Assembly: GCF_001940455.1 (NCBI RefSeq)
Contig: NZ_MKQR01000007.1
Coordinates: 147,378-211,377 of the forward strand
Direction: 5' to 3'
DNA length: 64,000 nt
Origin: Actinokineospora bangkokensis
GTDB taxonomy: Bacteria; Actinomycetota; Actinomycetes; Mycobacteriales; Pseudonocardiaceae
The stretch's first letter is position 1. Each line of letters starts with the position of its first letter. The translations under genes and the position numbers were made by a program. This document shows, in pieces, positions 8,883 through 17,870 of this stretch. The notes below the pieces were generated by a model that saw only the letters and a program-made list of their open reading frames with translations, was not told the DNA's origin and made no database searches.

Positions 8883-11800
8883 ATGGGCTACCCCAGGGCG
8901 AGCACCACCGGCGCCGCCGAGGTGCCGTCGCAGCCGTCCTTCCCCCAGCTCGAGACCGCCGTCCTGGACCACTGGTCGGCCGACCGCACGTTCCAGGCCT
9001 CTGTGGACGGGCGCCCGGCGGGCGACGGCGGCGGCAACGAGTTCGTCTTCTACGACGGCCCGCCGTTCGCCAACGGCCTGCCGCACTACGGCCACCTGCT
9101 GACCGGCTACGTCAAGGACGTGGTGCCGCGCTTCCAGACCATGCGCGGCAAGCACGTCGAGCGCCGCTTCGGCTGGGACACCCACGGCCTGCCCGCGGAG
9201 GTGGAGGCGGAGAAGCAGCTGGGCTTCTCGTCGAAGTCGGAGATCGAGGCCTTCGGCATCGAGAAGTTCAACGACGCGTGCCGCACCTCGGTGCTGCGCT
9301 ACGCCGACGCCTGGCGGGCCTACGTCACCCGGCAGGCGCGCTGGGTGGACTTCGACAACGACTACAAGACCCTCGACCTCGACTACATGGAAAGCGTCAT
9401 GTGGGCGTTCAAGTCCTTGTACGACAAGGGCTTGGTGTACGAGGGCTTCCGGGTGCTCTGGTACTGCTGGCGGTGCGAGACCCCGCTGTCGAACACCGAG
9501 ACGAAGATGGACGACGCCTACCGCGACCGGCAGGACCCGGCGGTCACGGTGGGCCTGCGGCTGACCGCGCCCGGCACCGACCTCGACGGCGCGCAGGCCC
9601 TGGTGTGGACGACGACGCCGTGGACCCTGCCGTCGAACCTGGCGGCCGCGGTCAACCCCGAGGTCGACTACGTCGTGGTGCGCTCCGGTGACACCAAGTA
9701 CCTGCTGGCCGAGGCGCGGGTGGCGGCGTACGCGCGCGAGCTGGGCGAGGACCTTCCGGTGCTGGCCCGCTACACCGGCGCGCAGCTGGTCGGGACCAGG
9801 TACCAGCCGCCGTTCGACTTCTTCGTCGGCCGGGAGAACGCCCACCAGGTGCTCGCCGCCGACTACGTCACCACCGAGGACGGCACCGGTGTCGTGCACA
9901 TCGCGCCCGCCTTCGGCGAGGACGACAAGGCCGTCACCGATGCCGCGGGCATCGAGGTCGTCGTGCCGGTGGACAGCCACGGCCGGTTCACCGCGGAGGT
10001 GCCGCCGTACCAGGGCGAGCACGTCTTCGACGCGAACAAGCAGATCATCCGCGACCTCAAGGCCGCGGGGCTGCTGGTGCGCCACGAGACCTACGACCAC
10101 CCGTACCCGCACTGCTGGCGCTGCGACAACGCGCTGATCCAGCGGGCGCTGTCGTCGTGGTTCGTCGCGGTGACCACGTTCAAGGACCGGATGGTCGAGC
10201 TCAACCAGCAGATCAACTGGGTGCCCGGGCACATCAAGGACGGCCAGTTCGGCAAGTGGCTGGAGAACGCCAGGGACTGGAACATCTCCCGCAACCGGTT
10301 CTGGGGCAGCCCGATCCCGGTGTGGGTCTCCGACGACCCCGAGCACCCGAGGGTGGACGTCTACGGGTCGCTGGACGAGCTGGAGCGCGACTTCGGCACC
10401 CGGCCCACCGACCTGCACCGCCCGGCCATCGACGAGCTGACCCGGCCCAACCCGGACGACCCCACCGGGCGCTCGACCATGCGCCGGGTGCCCGAGGTGC
10501 TGGACTGCTGGTTCGAGTCCGGGTCGATGTCGTTCGCCCAGGTGCACTACCCGTTCGAGAACCGGCAGTGGTTCGAGGACCACTACCCCGGCGACTTCAT
10601 CGTCGAGTACAACGGGCAGACCCGCGGCTGGTTCTACACGCTGCACGTGCTGGCGACGGCGCTGTTCGACCGCCCCGCCTTCACCAACTGCGTGGCGCAC
10701 GGCATCGTGCTGGGCGACGACGGGCAGAAGATGTCCAAGTCGCGCAAGAACTACCCGGACGTCAACGAGGTCTTCGACCGCGACGGCTCGGACGCGATGC
10801 GCTGGTTCCTCATGGCCAGCCCGATCCTGCGCGGCGGCGACCTGGTCGTCACCGAGCGGGGCATCCGCGACGCCGTGCGCCAGGCCGTGCTGCCGCTGTG
10901 GAACAGCTACTACTTCCTCGCCCTCTACGCCAACGCCGCGGGCAAGGAGGGCACGTGGCGCACCGACAGCGCGCACGTGCTCGACCGCTACGCGCTGGCC
11001 AAGACCCGGCAGCTGGTCGAGTCGGTGACGACCGCGCTGGAGACCTACGACATCTCCGGTGCCTGCCAGTCGGTCCGCGAGTACCTGGAGGTGCTCACCA
11101 ACTGGTACGTGCGGCGCTCGCGCGACCGGTTCTGGGCCGGGGACAGCGACGCGGTCGACACCCTGCACACCGTGCTGGAGGTCGTCTCGCGGGTGGCGGC
11201 CCCGCTGCTGCCGCTGACCACCGAGGAGGTGTGGCGCGGGCTGACCGGTGAGCGCTCGGTGCACCTGGCCGACTGGCCCGCCGCCGAGGAGCTGCCCGCC
11301 GACGACGCCCTGGTCGCGGGCATGGACCGGGTGCGGCAGGTGTGCTCGGCCGCGCTGGCCCTGCGCAAGGCGAACAAGCTGCGGGTGCGCCTGCCGCTGG
11401 CGTCGCTGCTGGTGGCGGCGGAGGACGCCGACGTGCTGGCCCCGTTCGTGGACCTGATCCGCGACGAGGTCAACGTCAAGCGGGTCGAGCTGACCGCGGA
11501 CGTGGCCGCGCACGGCCGCTTCGAGCTGGCGGTCAACGCCCGCGCCTGCGGGCCGCGGCTGGGCAAGGACGTGCAGCGGGTCATCAAGGCGGTCAAGGCG
11601 GGCGAGTGGTCCACCGCGGAGTCCGGCGCGGTCGTGGCGGCGGGCATCGAGCTGCTGGACAACGAGTACGAGCGCAAGCTGGTGGCCGTCGACGCCGGTG
11701 CCACCGCGGAGCTGCCGGGCAGCTCCGGGCTGGTCGTGCTCGACACCGAGGTGACGCCGGAGCTGGCGGCGGAGGGCGTGGCGCGCGACCTGATCCGGGT

Positions 11801-12020
11801 CGTGCAGCAGGCCCGCCGCGACGCCGGGCTGGACGTCTCCGACCGGATCTCGCTGGTGGTGCAGGCGCCCGAGGACGTCGCCGCCGCCGCGCGGGCGCAC
11901 GAGCAGTTCATCGCCGGGGAGACGCTGGCGGACTCGGTGTCGCACGGCCCGGTCGACGGCGGCTCGGAGGGCACCGTCGGCGACGGGCTCACCGTGGCCG
12001 TGGCGGTGGCCAAGGTGTAA
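8883..12020 (+). CDS. ileS: Isoleucyl-tRNA synthetase, type 2
   Basis: 1045-aa class I aminoacyl-tRNA synthetase that charges tRNA-Ile. The ATP-binding HIGH motif is HYGH near residue 68 and KMSKS is at about 616-620. The editing domain lies between them, followed by the anticodon-binding domain and a long C-terminal extension. Length above 1000 aa and PHYGH place it with type 2 (eukaryote-like) IleRS, a group that is generally less sensitive to mupirocin; sensitivity here is inference. ATG at 8883 is chosen over the GTG at 8832 because GAGGAG precedes it. Expression is controlled by the upstream T-box; a strong terminator follows. Confidence 0.97.
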   Translation: MGYPRASTTGAAEVPSQPSFPQLETAVLDHWSADRTFQASVDGRPAGDGGGNEFVFYDGPPFANGLPHYGHLLTGYVKDVVPRFQTMRGKHVERRFGWDTHGLPAEVEAEKQLGFSSKSEIEAFGIEKFNDACRTSVLRYADAWRAYVTRQARWVDFDNDYKTLDLDYMESVMWAFKSLYDKGLVYEGFRVLWYCWRCETPLSNTETKMDDAYRDRQDPAVTVGLRLTAPGTDLDGAQALVWTTTPWTLPSNLAAAVNPEVDYVVVRSGDTKYLLAEARVAAYARELGEDLPVLARYTGAQLVGTRYQPPFDFFVGRENAHQVLAADYVTTEDGTGVVHIAPAFGEDDKAVTDAAGIEVVVPVDSHGRFTAEVPPYQGEHVFDANKQIIRDLKAAGLLVRHETYDHPYPHCWRCDNALIQRALSSWFVAVTTFKDRMVELNQQINWVPGHIKDGQFGKWLENARDWNISRNRFWGSPIPVWVSDDPEHPRVDVYGSLDELERDFGTRPTDLHRPAIDELTRPNPDDPTGRSTMRRVPEVLDCWFESGSMSFAQVHYPFENRQWFEDHYPGDFIVEYNGQTRGWFYTLHVLATALFDRPAFTNCVAHGIVLGDDGQKMSKSRKNYPDVNEVFDRDGSDAMRWFLMASPILRGGDLVVTERGIRDAVRQAVLPLWNSYYFLALYANAAGKEGTWRTDSAHVLDRYALAKTRQLVESVTTALETYDISGACQSVREYLEVLTNWYVRRSRDRFWAGDSDAVDTLHTVLEVVSRVAAPLLPLTTEEVWRGLTGERSVHLADWPAAEELPADDALVAGMDRVRQVCSAALALRKANKLRVRLPLASLLVAAEDADVLAPFVDLIRDEVNVKRVELTADVAAHGRFELAVNARACGPRLGKDVQRVIKAVKAGEWSTAESGAVVAAGIELLDNEYERKLVAVDAGATAELPGSSGLVVLDTEVTPELAAEGVARDLIRVVQQARRDAGLDVSDRISLVVQAPEDVAAAARAHEQFIAGETLADSVSHGPVDGGSEGTVGDGLTVAVAVAKV

Positions 12021-12050
12021 GCCCCGGCCTGAGTATTTGATCATTGGCTG

Positions 12051-12090
12051 TGTGGCCCCGCGGAGGGATCCGCGGGGCCACACCATTTTT
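12051..12090 (+). terminator. Intrinsic terminator of ileS
   Basis: Perfect 14-bp stem (12051-12064 and 12069-12082) with a GGGA loop, followed by CCATTTTT. This is one of the few hairpins in the window with a true T tract. Confidence 0.92.
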
Positions 12091-12225
12091 CCGTGGTGCC
12101 GTCGGGGTGGTTGTGGGGATGTTCCGCGCATCCCATGGTTTTTGTCGGTGGGTGCCGGCAAGCTGGGGACCAGCACGGATGACGTGCTTCGGGGGACTGG
12201 GGATTTCACACACTGGGGGGCAGGC

Positions 12226-13833
12226 GTGTCCAGAGCGCGCAAAACGTGGACTGTGGTGGTGATGGCGGGTGCCGTCGTCTTCACCGTGATGTTGTCGTAC
12301 TTGGTGTTGTTGCCGAACGCGTCGAACCCGGCGGTCGAGCCGCAGGCGCAGGCCGTTTTGCTGTCGGCGCCGGAGACGGCGGAGGCGTTCCTGGACGCCG
12401 TGCACCTCGGGGACTTCACCCGGGCCGCGGCCCTGACCGACGACCCGGCGGGCGCGGCGAAGGTGCTGGGCGAGAGCACGGCGGGGATGGCGGCGCGCGG
12501 GGTGGCCTTCGTGCTCGACGCCACCGCGCCTGCGCCGGACGCCGTCGAGGCGCAGCAGCGGTGGACGACGACGTGGGCGCTCGGGTCCGGGCAGAGCTGG
12601 AGCTACCCCAACGCCATGGCGTTGGTCCGCAACGGGGGCACCTGGGTCATCAGGTGGTCACCGGCGATCGTGCACCCGCAGTTGGCGCCGGGGCTCAGGC
12701 TGGGTTACCGGCAGACCCAACCCGGGTCGGTGGCGGTGCAGGACAGCGCGGGAAGGCCGATGTTCGCGTGGTCGGGCACCGCGCTCGTCCCGGTGAGCGA
12801 GGTCCCGCTGGACTCGGCGATCACCACGGCGATCGAGGCGGGCGCGCGGCCGGTGTCGGCGGGCACCGGGCAGGTCGTGCTGGTCGACGCGGGCGGCGCG
12901 GACGTGGCGTCGCTGTTCGGGACGCCGCCCCAGCACCCCGGACCCGCCACGGCGTCGATCGACCTGGACGTGCAGCGCGCCGCCAACGCCGCTGTCGCCG
13001 GGGCGCAGAAGCCGACGCTGCTGGTGGCCATCCGGCCCTCGACCGGGGGCATCCTGGCGGCGGTGGGTGGCGGTTCCGCCACCGCGCAGACGGCGTTCAA
13101 CGGGCTCTACCCGCCCGGGTCGACGTTCAAGGTCGTCACCGCGAACGCCGTCCTGGGCGCTGGGCGGGCGACGCCGGGCAGCACCGTGCCCTGCCCCGGT
13201 GTGGTGACCGTGGGGACGCGGACGATCCGCAACGCGGGGTTCCAGCTGGGCGAGGTGCCGCTGCGGACGGCGTTCGCCCAGTCCTGCAACACCACCTTCG
13301 CCGCGCTGGCGGGTGACCTGCCGCCGTCCGCGCTGACCCGCTCGGCGGGGGAGTTCGGCTTGGCCGCGGACTTCGACGTGCCCGGCCTGCGCACCCAGAC
13401 GGGGCGGGTCACCTCGGCGGACAGCCCGGAGGAGCAGGCGGAGAACAGCATCGGGCAGGGCACCGTGCAGGTGAGCCCGTTCGGCTTGGCACTCATGTCG
13501 GCCACCGTGGCCCGGGGTTCAGCGGTGACCCCGTTCGTCGTCGACGGCGTGCCGACGGAGGTGGACCAGGGCTACCAGGGGCCGAGCGCGGCGAACGTGC
13601 AGGCGCTGCGGTCGATGATGCGGGAGGTCGTGACCTCCGGGCGGGCCACCGCGCTCACCAGGTACGGCGCGTCGGGCAAGACCGGGACGGCCCAGTACGG
13701 CGACGGGTCCACCGCGCACGGCTGGTTCACCGGGTACCGCAAGGACGTGGCCTTCGCCGTGCTGGTCGAGGGAGCGGGGTCGGCCACGCCCGCGGTGGAC
13801 GTGTCCGGTCGGTTCCTGGCCGGGTTGGGCTGA
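12226..13833 (+). CDS. Penicillin-binding transpeptidase with NTF2-like N-terminal domain
   Basis: 535-aa membrane-anchored class B-like PBP. One N-terminal membrane helix (about 9-29) is followed by an NTF2-like MecA_N-type domain (about 45-150, ETAEAFLDAVHLGDF), a dimerisation region and the transpeptidase domain. Catalytic motifs are all present: SxxK as GSTFK (about residue 302), SxN as SCN (about 350) and KTG as SGKTGTAQ (about 484). It probably cross-links peptidoglycan outside the membrane. GTG at 12226 follows a G-rich tract and places the membrane helix at the N-terminus; upstream in-frame codons run back into the ileS terminator. It ends 9 bp before the convergent sortase gene. Confidence 0.9.
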   Translation: MSRARKTWTVVVMAGAVVFTVMLSYLVLLPNASNPAVEPQAQAVLLSAPETAEAFLDAVHLGDFTRAAALTDDPAGAAKVLGESTAGMAARGVAFVLDATAPAPDAVEAQQRWTTTWALGSGQSWSYPNAMALVRNGGTWVIRWSPAIVHPQLAPGLRLGYRQTQPGSVAVQDSAGRPMFAWSGTALVPVSEVPLDSAITTAIEAGARPVSAGTGQVVLVDAGGADVASLFGTPPQHPGPATASIDLDVQRAANAAVAGAQKPTLLVAIRPSTGGILAAVGGGSATAQTAFNGLYPPGSTFKVVTANAVLGAGRATPGSTVPCPGVVTVGTRTIRNAGFQLGEVPLRTAFAQSCNTTFAALAGDLPPSALTRSAGEFGLAADFDVPGLRTQTGRVTSADSPEEQAENSIGQGTVQVSPFGLALMSATVARGSAVTPFVVDGVPTEVDQGYQGPSAANVQALRSMMREVVTSGRATALTRYGASGKTGTAQYGDGSTAHGWFTGYRKDVAFAVLVEGAGSATPAVDVSGRFLAGLG

Positions 13834-13842
13834 GGGCCCGGA

Positions 13843-14430
13843 TCAGGCCCAGCGGCGGGAGGCGTAGACGACGATGTTGTCCACATAGGACCGGGTGGTG
13901 CGGTCGAAGTCGCCGCCGCAGGTGATCAGGCGCAGGGCCGCGCCCGGGGTGGGGCCGTAGACGTCGTCGGTGGGGAAGGCGCTCTTGGGGTAGCGCCGCA
14001 CCTCGTCGACGGTGAAGGTGACGGTCGTGCCGTCGGAGCGGCGCACCACCACCGCGTCGCCGGGGCGCAGGTCGCGCAGTCGGTAGAACACCGCGGGGCC
14101 GCGGTGGGAGTCGACGTGGCCCGCCAGGACGGCGGGGCCGGGGTCGCCGGGGGTGGGGCCGTCGGCGTACCAGCCGACGCGGGCGAAGTCGGTCGGCGGG
14201 AGGAGCTGGCCCGCGCCGCCCAGGTGCAGCGGGACCAGCTCCCCCTCCGCGACGCCGATGGTGGGGACGTCGAGGCCGGTCGGCACCACCCGCGGGGGCA
14301 TCACGGGTGGCGCGGTGACCGGTGTGGTGGCGGGCGGTGCGGTGCCGGGTCCGCCCGCGGTGGACCCGGACGGGTCGGGTGCCGCGCACCCGGCCAGCAG
14401 CACCAGCAGCGCCAGCCACCGGGCCGTCAC
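13843..14430 (-). CDS. Class F-type sortase, predicted lipoprotein
   Basis: 195-aa secreted sortase-fold transpeptidase. Residues 1-15 form a lipoprotein signal with lipobox LLAGC (C15). A Pro/Thr-rich linker (20-50) precedes the sortase beta-barrel. Catalytic H105 (LAGHVDSH), C171 (LITCGG) and R180 (DRTTRSYVDN) are present. Anchoring by a lipid rather than a membrane helix is notable. The GTG start overlaps the stop of the DUF4397 gene by 4 nt, so it is the last gene of a surface-protein operon. Class F sortases are common in actinobacteria, but their substrates are poorly defined. Confidence 0.88.
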   Translation of the reverse strand: MTARWLALLVLLAGCAAPDPSGSTAGGPGTAPPATTPVTAPPVMPPRVVPTGLDVPTIGVAEGELVPLHLGGAGQLLPPTDFARVGWYADGPTPGDPGPAVLAGHVDSHRGPAVFYRLRDLRPGDAVVVRRSDGTTVTFTVDEVRRYPKSAFPTDDVYGPTPGAALRLITCGGDFDRTTRSYVDNIVVYASRRWA

Positions 14431-15251
14431 GCGCGGTGGGCCCGGAACCGGGTGGCGCCCACCGCGACCACCGCCGCGCACAGCAGCAGCGGCACCCACA
14501 CGGGCAGGCCGCCGGCGGCGCCACCGCCGCCGGTCTCCACGCCCAGCAGGGGCTTGACCCCCGGGCCCGCCGCGTCGACCAGCGGGGTGGCCTTGAGCTG
14601 CCCGTCGACCTCGGTGACCAGCAGCGTCGTCTTGGACCCGGCCGCGACGTCCACGGTGGCGGGGCTCTGGGCGGCGGTGCCGCGCAGCAGCAGCTGGTGC
14701 GCGCCGGGCGGCAGGTCCTGGTACGGGGTCGTGACGCCGTAGGCGGCGGTGTCGGCGAGCGGCCGGTGCCCGGTGACGTCGACGCTCACCGGCGCCTGCG
14801 CGGCGGCGCCCTGCACCACGCGGACTCGACCGGTGCCCTGCGCGGGCGGGCGCTGGTCGTCGACGACGAGGTCGCCGCGCAGGGTGCCGCCGGAGCCGGT
14901 GGCGAACACCAGCAGCGAGTAGGTGGTGCCGCCGGTGATGTCGACGGTGGCGCTGAGCGCGGGCGGGGTGGTCGGCGCCGCGTCCGCCGGGCGCATGGCC
15001 ACGGTGTAGGCGCCGGGGGCCAGCGACGAGTACGGGGTCACCGCGCCGTACCCGGCCTTGCGCACGACGACCTGCTCCGGCTGCCCGAACTCCGACAGGT
15101 AGATGTCGACCGGGGGGACCTCGGGCGACAGGTGGCCCAGGCGCACCCACCCGATGCCCGCCCCGGGGGCCGCGGTGGCGCTGGGCACCGGGAGCGCGGT
15201 GCTCAGCAGCAGGAGTGACGCGGTCGCGACCACGCGGCGCAGCACGCCCAT
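14427..15251 (-). CDS. DUF4397 surface protein, signal peptide and C-terminal membrane anchor
   Basis: 274 aa. The signal peptide covers residues 1-27 (cleavage near ATAAPG). Two DUF4397 beta-sandwich repeats follow (about 34-125 and 130-215), each with the DIYLSEFGQ / SVDVTGHRP and PYSSLAPGAYTV / PYQDLPPGAHQL pattern. A Gly-rich spacer precedes a C-terminal hydrophobic helix (about 248-266) and the basic tail RFRAHRA. This tail is arranged like a cell-wall sorting signal, but I see no LPXTG-type motif; GGLPVW is the nearest Leu-Pro. It is operonic with the sortase, so it is the obvious candidate partner. Confidence 0.85.
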   Translation of the reverse strand: MGVLRRVVATASLLLLSTALPVPSATAAPGAGIGWVRLGHLSPEVPPVDIYLSEFGQPEQVVVRKAGYGAVTPYSSLAPGAYTVAMRPADAAPTTPPALSATVDITGGTTYSLLVFATGSGGTLRGDLVVDDQRPPAQGTGRVRVVQGAAAQAPVSVDVTGHRPLADTAAYGVTTPYQDLPPGAHQLLLRGTAAQSPATVDVAAGSKTTLLVTEVDGQLKATPLVDAAGPGVKPLLGVETGGGGAAGGLPVWVPLLLCAAVVAVGATRFRAHRA

Positions 15252-15273
15252 CTTCGTGGTTGTCCTCTCTGGG

Positions 15274-17175
15274 TCAGGGGTTGTCGAACGGGGTGAGCAG
15301 CCCGGCGGGGGCTCCCGGCGGGTAGCGCACCAGGACGCCGTCGGGCGTCGTGGTCACCGACAGCGGGCGGTAGACGCCGCGCTGGCCGGAGAAGTAGAGG
15401 GCGATCTGGTCGGCCTGCTCGCCCGCGGCGGTCACGAGCAGCTGGCGGCGCGGCTGCCCGGCGGCGTCCTCGCCCGCGACCTCGGGCAGGGCGGCGACCC
15501 GCACGGGTCGCGACGAGGCCAGCGCGGCCAGGGTGGTCAGCAGCCGGGGGTCGGCGCGGCCGTCGCGCAGCAGGGCCGCCACCTCCGGGCGGGCGGCCAC
15601 CCGCCGCGACCCGGCCAGGGCGTACCCGGCGCGGGTGCGCGCCTGGGCCTCCTCGGCGTCCGCGTCGGCGTCGTGGGCGGCGCTGGGCCGGGCGATGGTG
15701 ACCCGCTCGGCGCCGGTGCCGAAGGCGGCCACCACCTCACCGGCGGGGAAGCCCCGGTCCAGCCCGGGGGTGCGCAGCAGCCAGGCGCCCTCCGGCGCGG
15801 TCGCGTCCGGGCACGTCGCCGCCCGCACCGCCAGCGCCGGGTCGCGGCCCGAGCGCAGCAGCTCGACCCAGGCGTCCTCCTCGGCCACCACCGGCGTCGA
15901 GGGCAGGTTGTCGCGCAGCCAGCGCGTCGCCGCGGCGAGCGGGCCGGGGTCGCCGCGGCGCTCGGCCACGGCGTCGAGCGCCCCGGGCCAGACCACCAGC
16001 GCCGCCGCGGTCGCGCACACCGCGGCGAGGACGGCGGGGGCGAACAGCACCCGGGTCCGGGTGTGCCTGCCGACCCGGAACCGGCGCGACAGCGCGCGCT
16101 CGGCGCCCCCGGCCACCAGCAGGACGCCCGGGGCGGCGGCGACGGCGAGCGCCCCGGACCCCGGCCCGCCCGGGATGGTCGACACCGCGAGCAGCCCGAG
16201 GACGCCGACCGCCAGCGGGCGCAGCCGGTGGGAGAGCAGGCCGCCGAGGGCCGCGGCCACCACCGCCACGGCCAGCACCGGGTCGGCGGCGAACCACTCG
16301 GCGGGGGTGCGGCCCTCGCCCGCCAGGTGCAGGCCGCTGAGCGCGGCCGAGGCGCCCAGGCCGATGCCGGTGCCCAGGGCGAAGGCGGTGCCGAGGATGA
16401 GCGCGAGCCGCTGCCTGCCGCGCCGGTGCACCAGCCAGAAGCCGGTGGCGGCCAGCAGCAGGGTGATCGGGGCGGTGATCACGGCGACGACCAGCAGCAC
16501 GGTGGCCCACACGTCCGGGGCGAGGCCGCGGTGGCGGTGGTGGGTCCACAGCAGCACCAACCCGCCCAGCGCCCACGGCACCGCGAGGTTCTCCGCGCGC
16601 ACCGCCAACTGCCCGCTCACCGCGGCGGGGGACAGGGCGAGCACCAGCACCGCCGCGGCGGCCGTCCAGTGGCTCAGCCCGATGCGCCTGGCCAGCAGCC
16701 ACACCAGCACGGCGGTGACGGCGGCGGCGACCACCACGGCCTCGCGGGCGGCGGCCAGCGCGGTGCCGTGCCGGGTGAAGGCGTCGGTGATCGAGGCGTA
16801 GGAACCTGCCTGCAACCAGGCCAGCGGGGAGCCGCCCGCGCCGTCGAGCAGCAGGTCGAACCGGGCCACGGCGAAGACCTGCGCCACGTGCAGGCCCTCC
16901 CCGGCCTGGGCGGGGGAGGCGGTGGCGGCGAACCGGACGGCGGCGGCGAGCAGCGCCAGCGCGCCGCCCGCGGCGACCACCAGCAGCCTGCGGTCGGTGG
17001 CCCGGTCGCGCTCGTCGGCGCTCCAGCGCCAGGTGCGCAGCGCGAGCCGCGCGGCGGAGCGGTCGCTCCAGCGGTGTGAGGTCATGGCAGCGCCCGCTCG
17101 GCGAGCCCGGCCGGGGGCCGGGGGCGAGCCGGAAACCTCCTTCGCGGGGAAGGCTGGGAAGTCGGGGGTCGTCAT
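15274..17175 (-). CDS. Polytopic membrane protein with GT-C-like architecture
   Basis: About 633 aa from the ATG at 17175; an ATG at 17085 is an equally possible start that removes 30 residues. There is a cytoplasmic N-terminus, then about ten to twelve hydrophobic helices to residue ~420 and a soluble extracytoplasmic C-terminal domain of about 200 aa. The large first loop and helix pattern resemble GT-C glycosyltransferases and related actinobacterial cell-surface proteins. I cannot point to a certain catalytic Asp, so enzymatic function is inference. The gene is 22 bp upstream of the DUF4397 gene and transcribed with it. Confidence 0.6.
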   Translation of the reverse strand: MTTPDFPAFPAKEVSGSPPAPGRARRAGAAMTSHRWSDRSAARLALRTWRWSADERDRATDRRLLVVAAGGALALLAAAVRFAATASPAQAGEGLHVAQVFAVARFDLLLDGAGGSPLAWLQAGSYASITDAFTRHGTALAAAREAVVVAAAVTAVLVWLLARRIGLSHWTAAAAVLVLALSPAAVSGQLAVRAENLAVPWALGGLVLLWTHHRHRGLAPDVWATVLLVVAVITAPITLLLAATGFWLVHRRGRQRLALILGTAFALGTGIGLGASAALSGLHLAGEGRTPAEWFAADPVLAVAVVAAALGGLLSHRLRPLAVGVLGLLAVSTIPGGPGSGALAVAAAPGVLLVAGGAERALSRRFRVGRHTRTRVLFAPAVLAAVCATAAALVVWPGALDAVAERRGDPGPLAAATRWLRDNLPSTPVVAEEDAWVELLRSGRDPALAVRAATCPDATAPEGAWLLRTPGLDRGFPAGEVVAAFGTGAERVTIARPSAAHDADADAEEAQARTRAGYALAGSRRVAARPEVAALLRDGRADPRLLTTLAALASSRPVRVAALPEVAGEDAAGQPRRQLLVTAAGEQADQIALYFSGQRGVYRPLSVTTTPDGVLVRYPPGAPAGLLTPFDNP

Positions 17176-17190
17176 GCTAGACCGGCGCCA

Positions 17191-17212
17191 CGCAATTGCG
17201 AAGTGCAACTTC
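17191..17212. promoter_or_regulatory. Nested inverted repeats upstream of the surface operon
   Basis: CGCAATTGCG (17191-17200) is a perfect 10-bp palindrome and GAAGT-gca-ACTTC (17200-17212) is a perfect inverted repeat abutting it. They lie 16-37 bp upstream of the ATG at 17175 on the minus strand, where a promoter is expected. The AT-rich palindromes in this GC-rich context suggest a regulator site. The remaining gap to 17481 holds only TACCGT before DUF167 and no gene. Confidence 0.45.
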
Positions 17213-17481
17213 ACGTGCAGATGCGCACGTCAAACGGGTGCTCGCCCGGTCTCCGCTGGGCCGTTCGGGTGGTCGGTTGCGGCGTTCGGGCGGTGCCCGG
17301 TGGGCGCTGGTGCTCAGCGTGCCGGTGATCGGCAGGTGGAGGGGGCGGCGTCGCGGGTCCGAACACGATCGGGTGAAGTCGAGGGTGCCGCTCCCGGGGT
17401 GCCGCCGAACAGGTCAACTTCGTACCCCGTCCGCCGCAACGCCCGCGCGGCTACCGTTCCGGTGGACGGGAGGGGGTGGGC

Positions 17482-17775
17482 GTGCGGTTCGCGATCAGGG
17501 TGCGGCCGGGTGCGCGGCGCACGGCGGTCGGCGGTGCCCGCGCGGGTGCGCTGCTGGTGTCCGTGGCCGCGCCCGCGGTGGAGGGCAAGGCGAACGAGGC
17601 CGTCCGTGCGGCGGTCGCGGACGCCTTCGGCGTGCGCCGCCGCGACGTGGTGATCACCGCGGGGGAGCGGTCGCGGGACAAGGTCGTCGCCATCGATCCG
17701 GAGCCCCCCGGCGCGCGGGCGGTGCTGGAACGGCTGCTCGCGGGCGGCGACGCCGGGGGGTCGTCCGGGCGGTGA
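17482..17775 (+). CDS. DUF167 / UPF0235 family protein
   Basis: 97-aa small cytoplasmic protein of the YggU-like DUF167 family, function unknown. Conserved features: the N-terminal RFAIRVRPGARR, the APAVEGKANEAV motif at about 32-43 and the VVITAGERSRDKVV strand-turn, all diagnostic. Start GTG 17482 is favoured because GGAGGGGG ends 5 nt upstream; GTG 17476 is also in frame. It stands alone, 95 bp before the antiporter gene. Confidence 0.85.
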   Translation: MRFAIRVRPGARRTAVGGARAGALLVSVAAPAVEGKANEAVRAAVADAFGVRRRDVVITAGERSRDKVVAIDPEPPGARAVLERLLAGGDAGGSSGR

Positions 17776-17870
17776 CGGTCGCCTCACCCGACCTGCGCGA
17801 TTGCGACGTTTCGCCCCCGGTCGGGGAGAATGGTGGGCACAACCAACTTTCCCGCGCCCGGAGGTGATGG

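Noticed and set aside
8673-12524. 1283-aa minus-strand open frame antisense to ileS
   Set aside because: Composition-driven shadow of a high-GC gene: rich in Arg, Gly, His and Val, with no motif, while the plus frame is a clear IleRS.
17215-17481. tRNA or small RNA gene
   Set aside because: No cloverleaf-like arms or CCA end were found by eye; only a promoter for DUF167 is likely.
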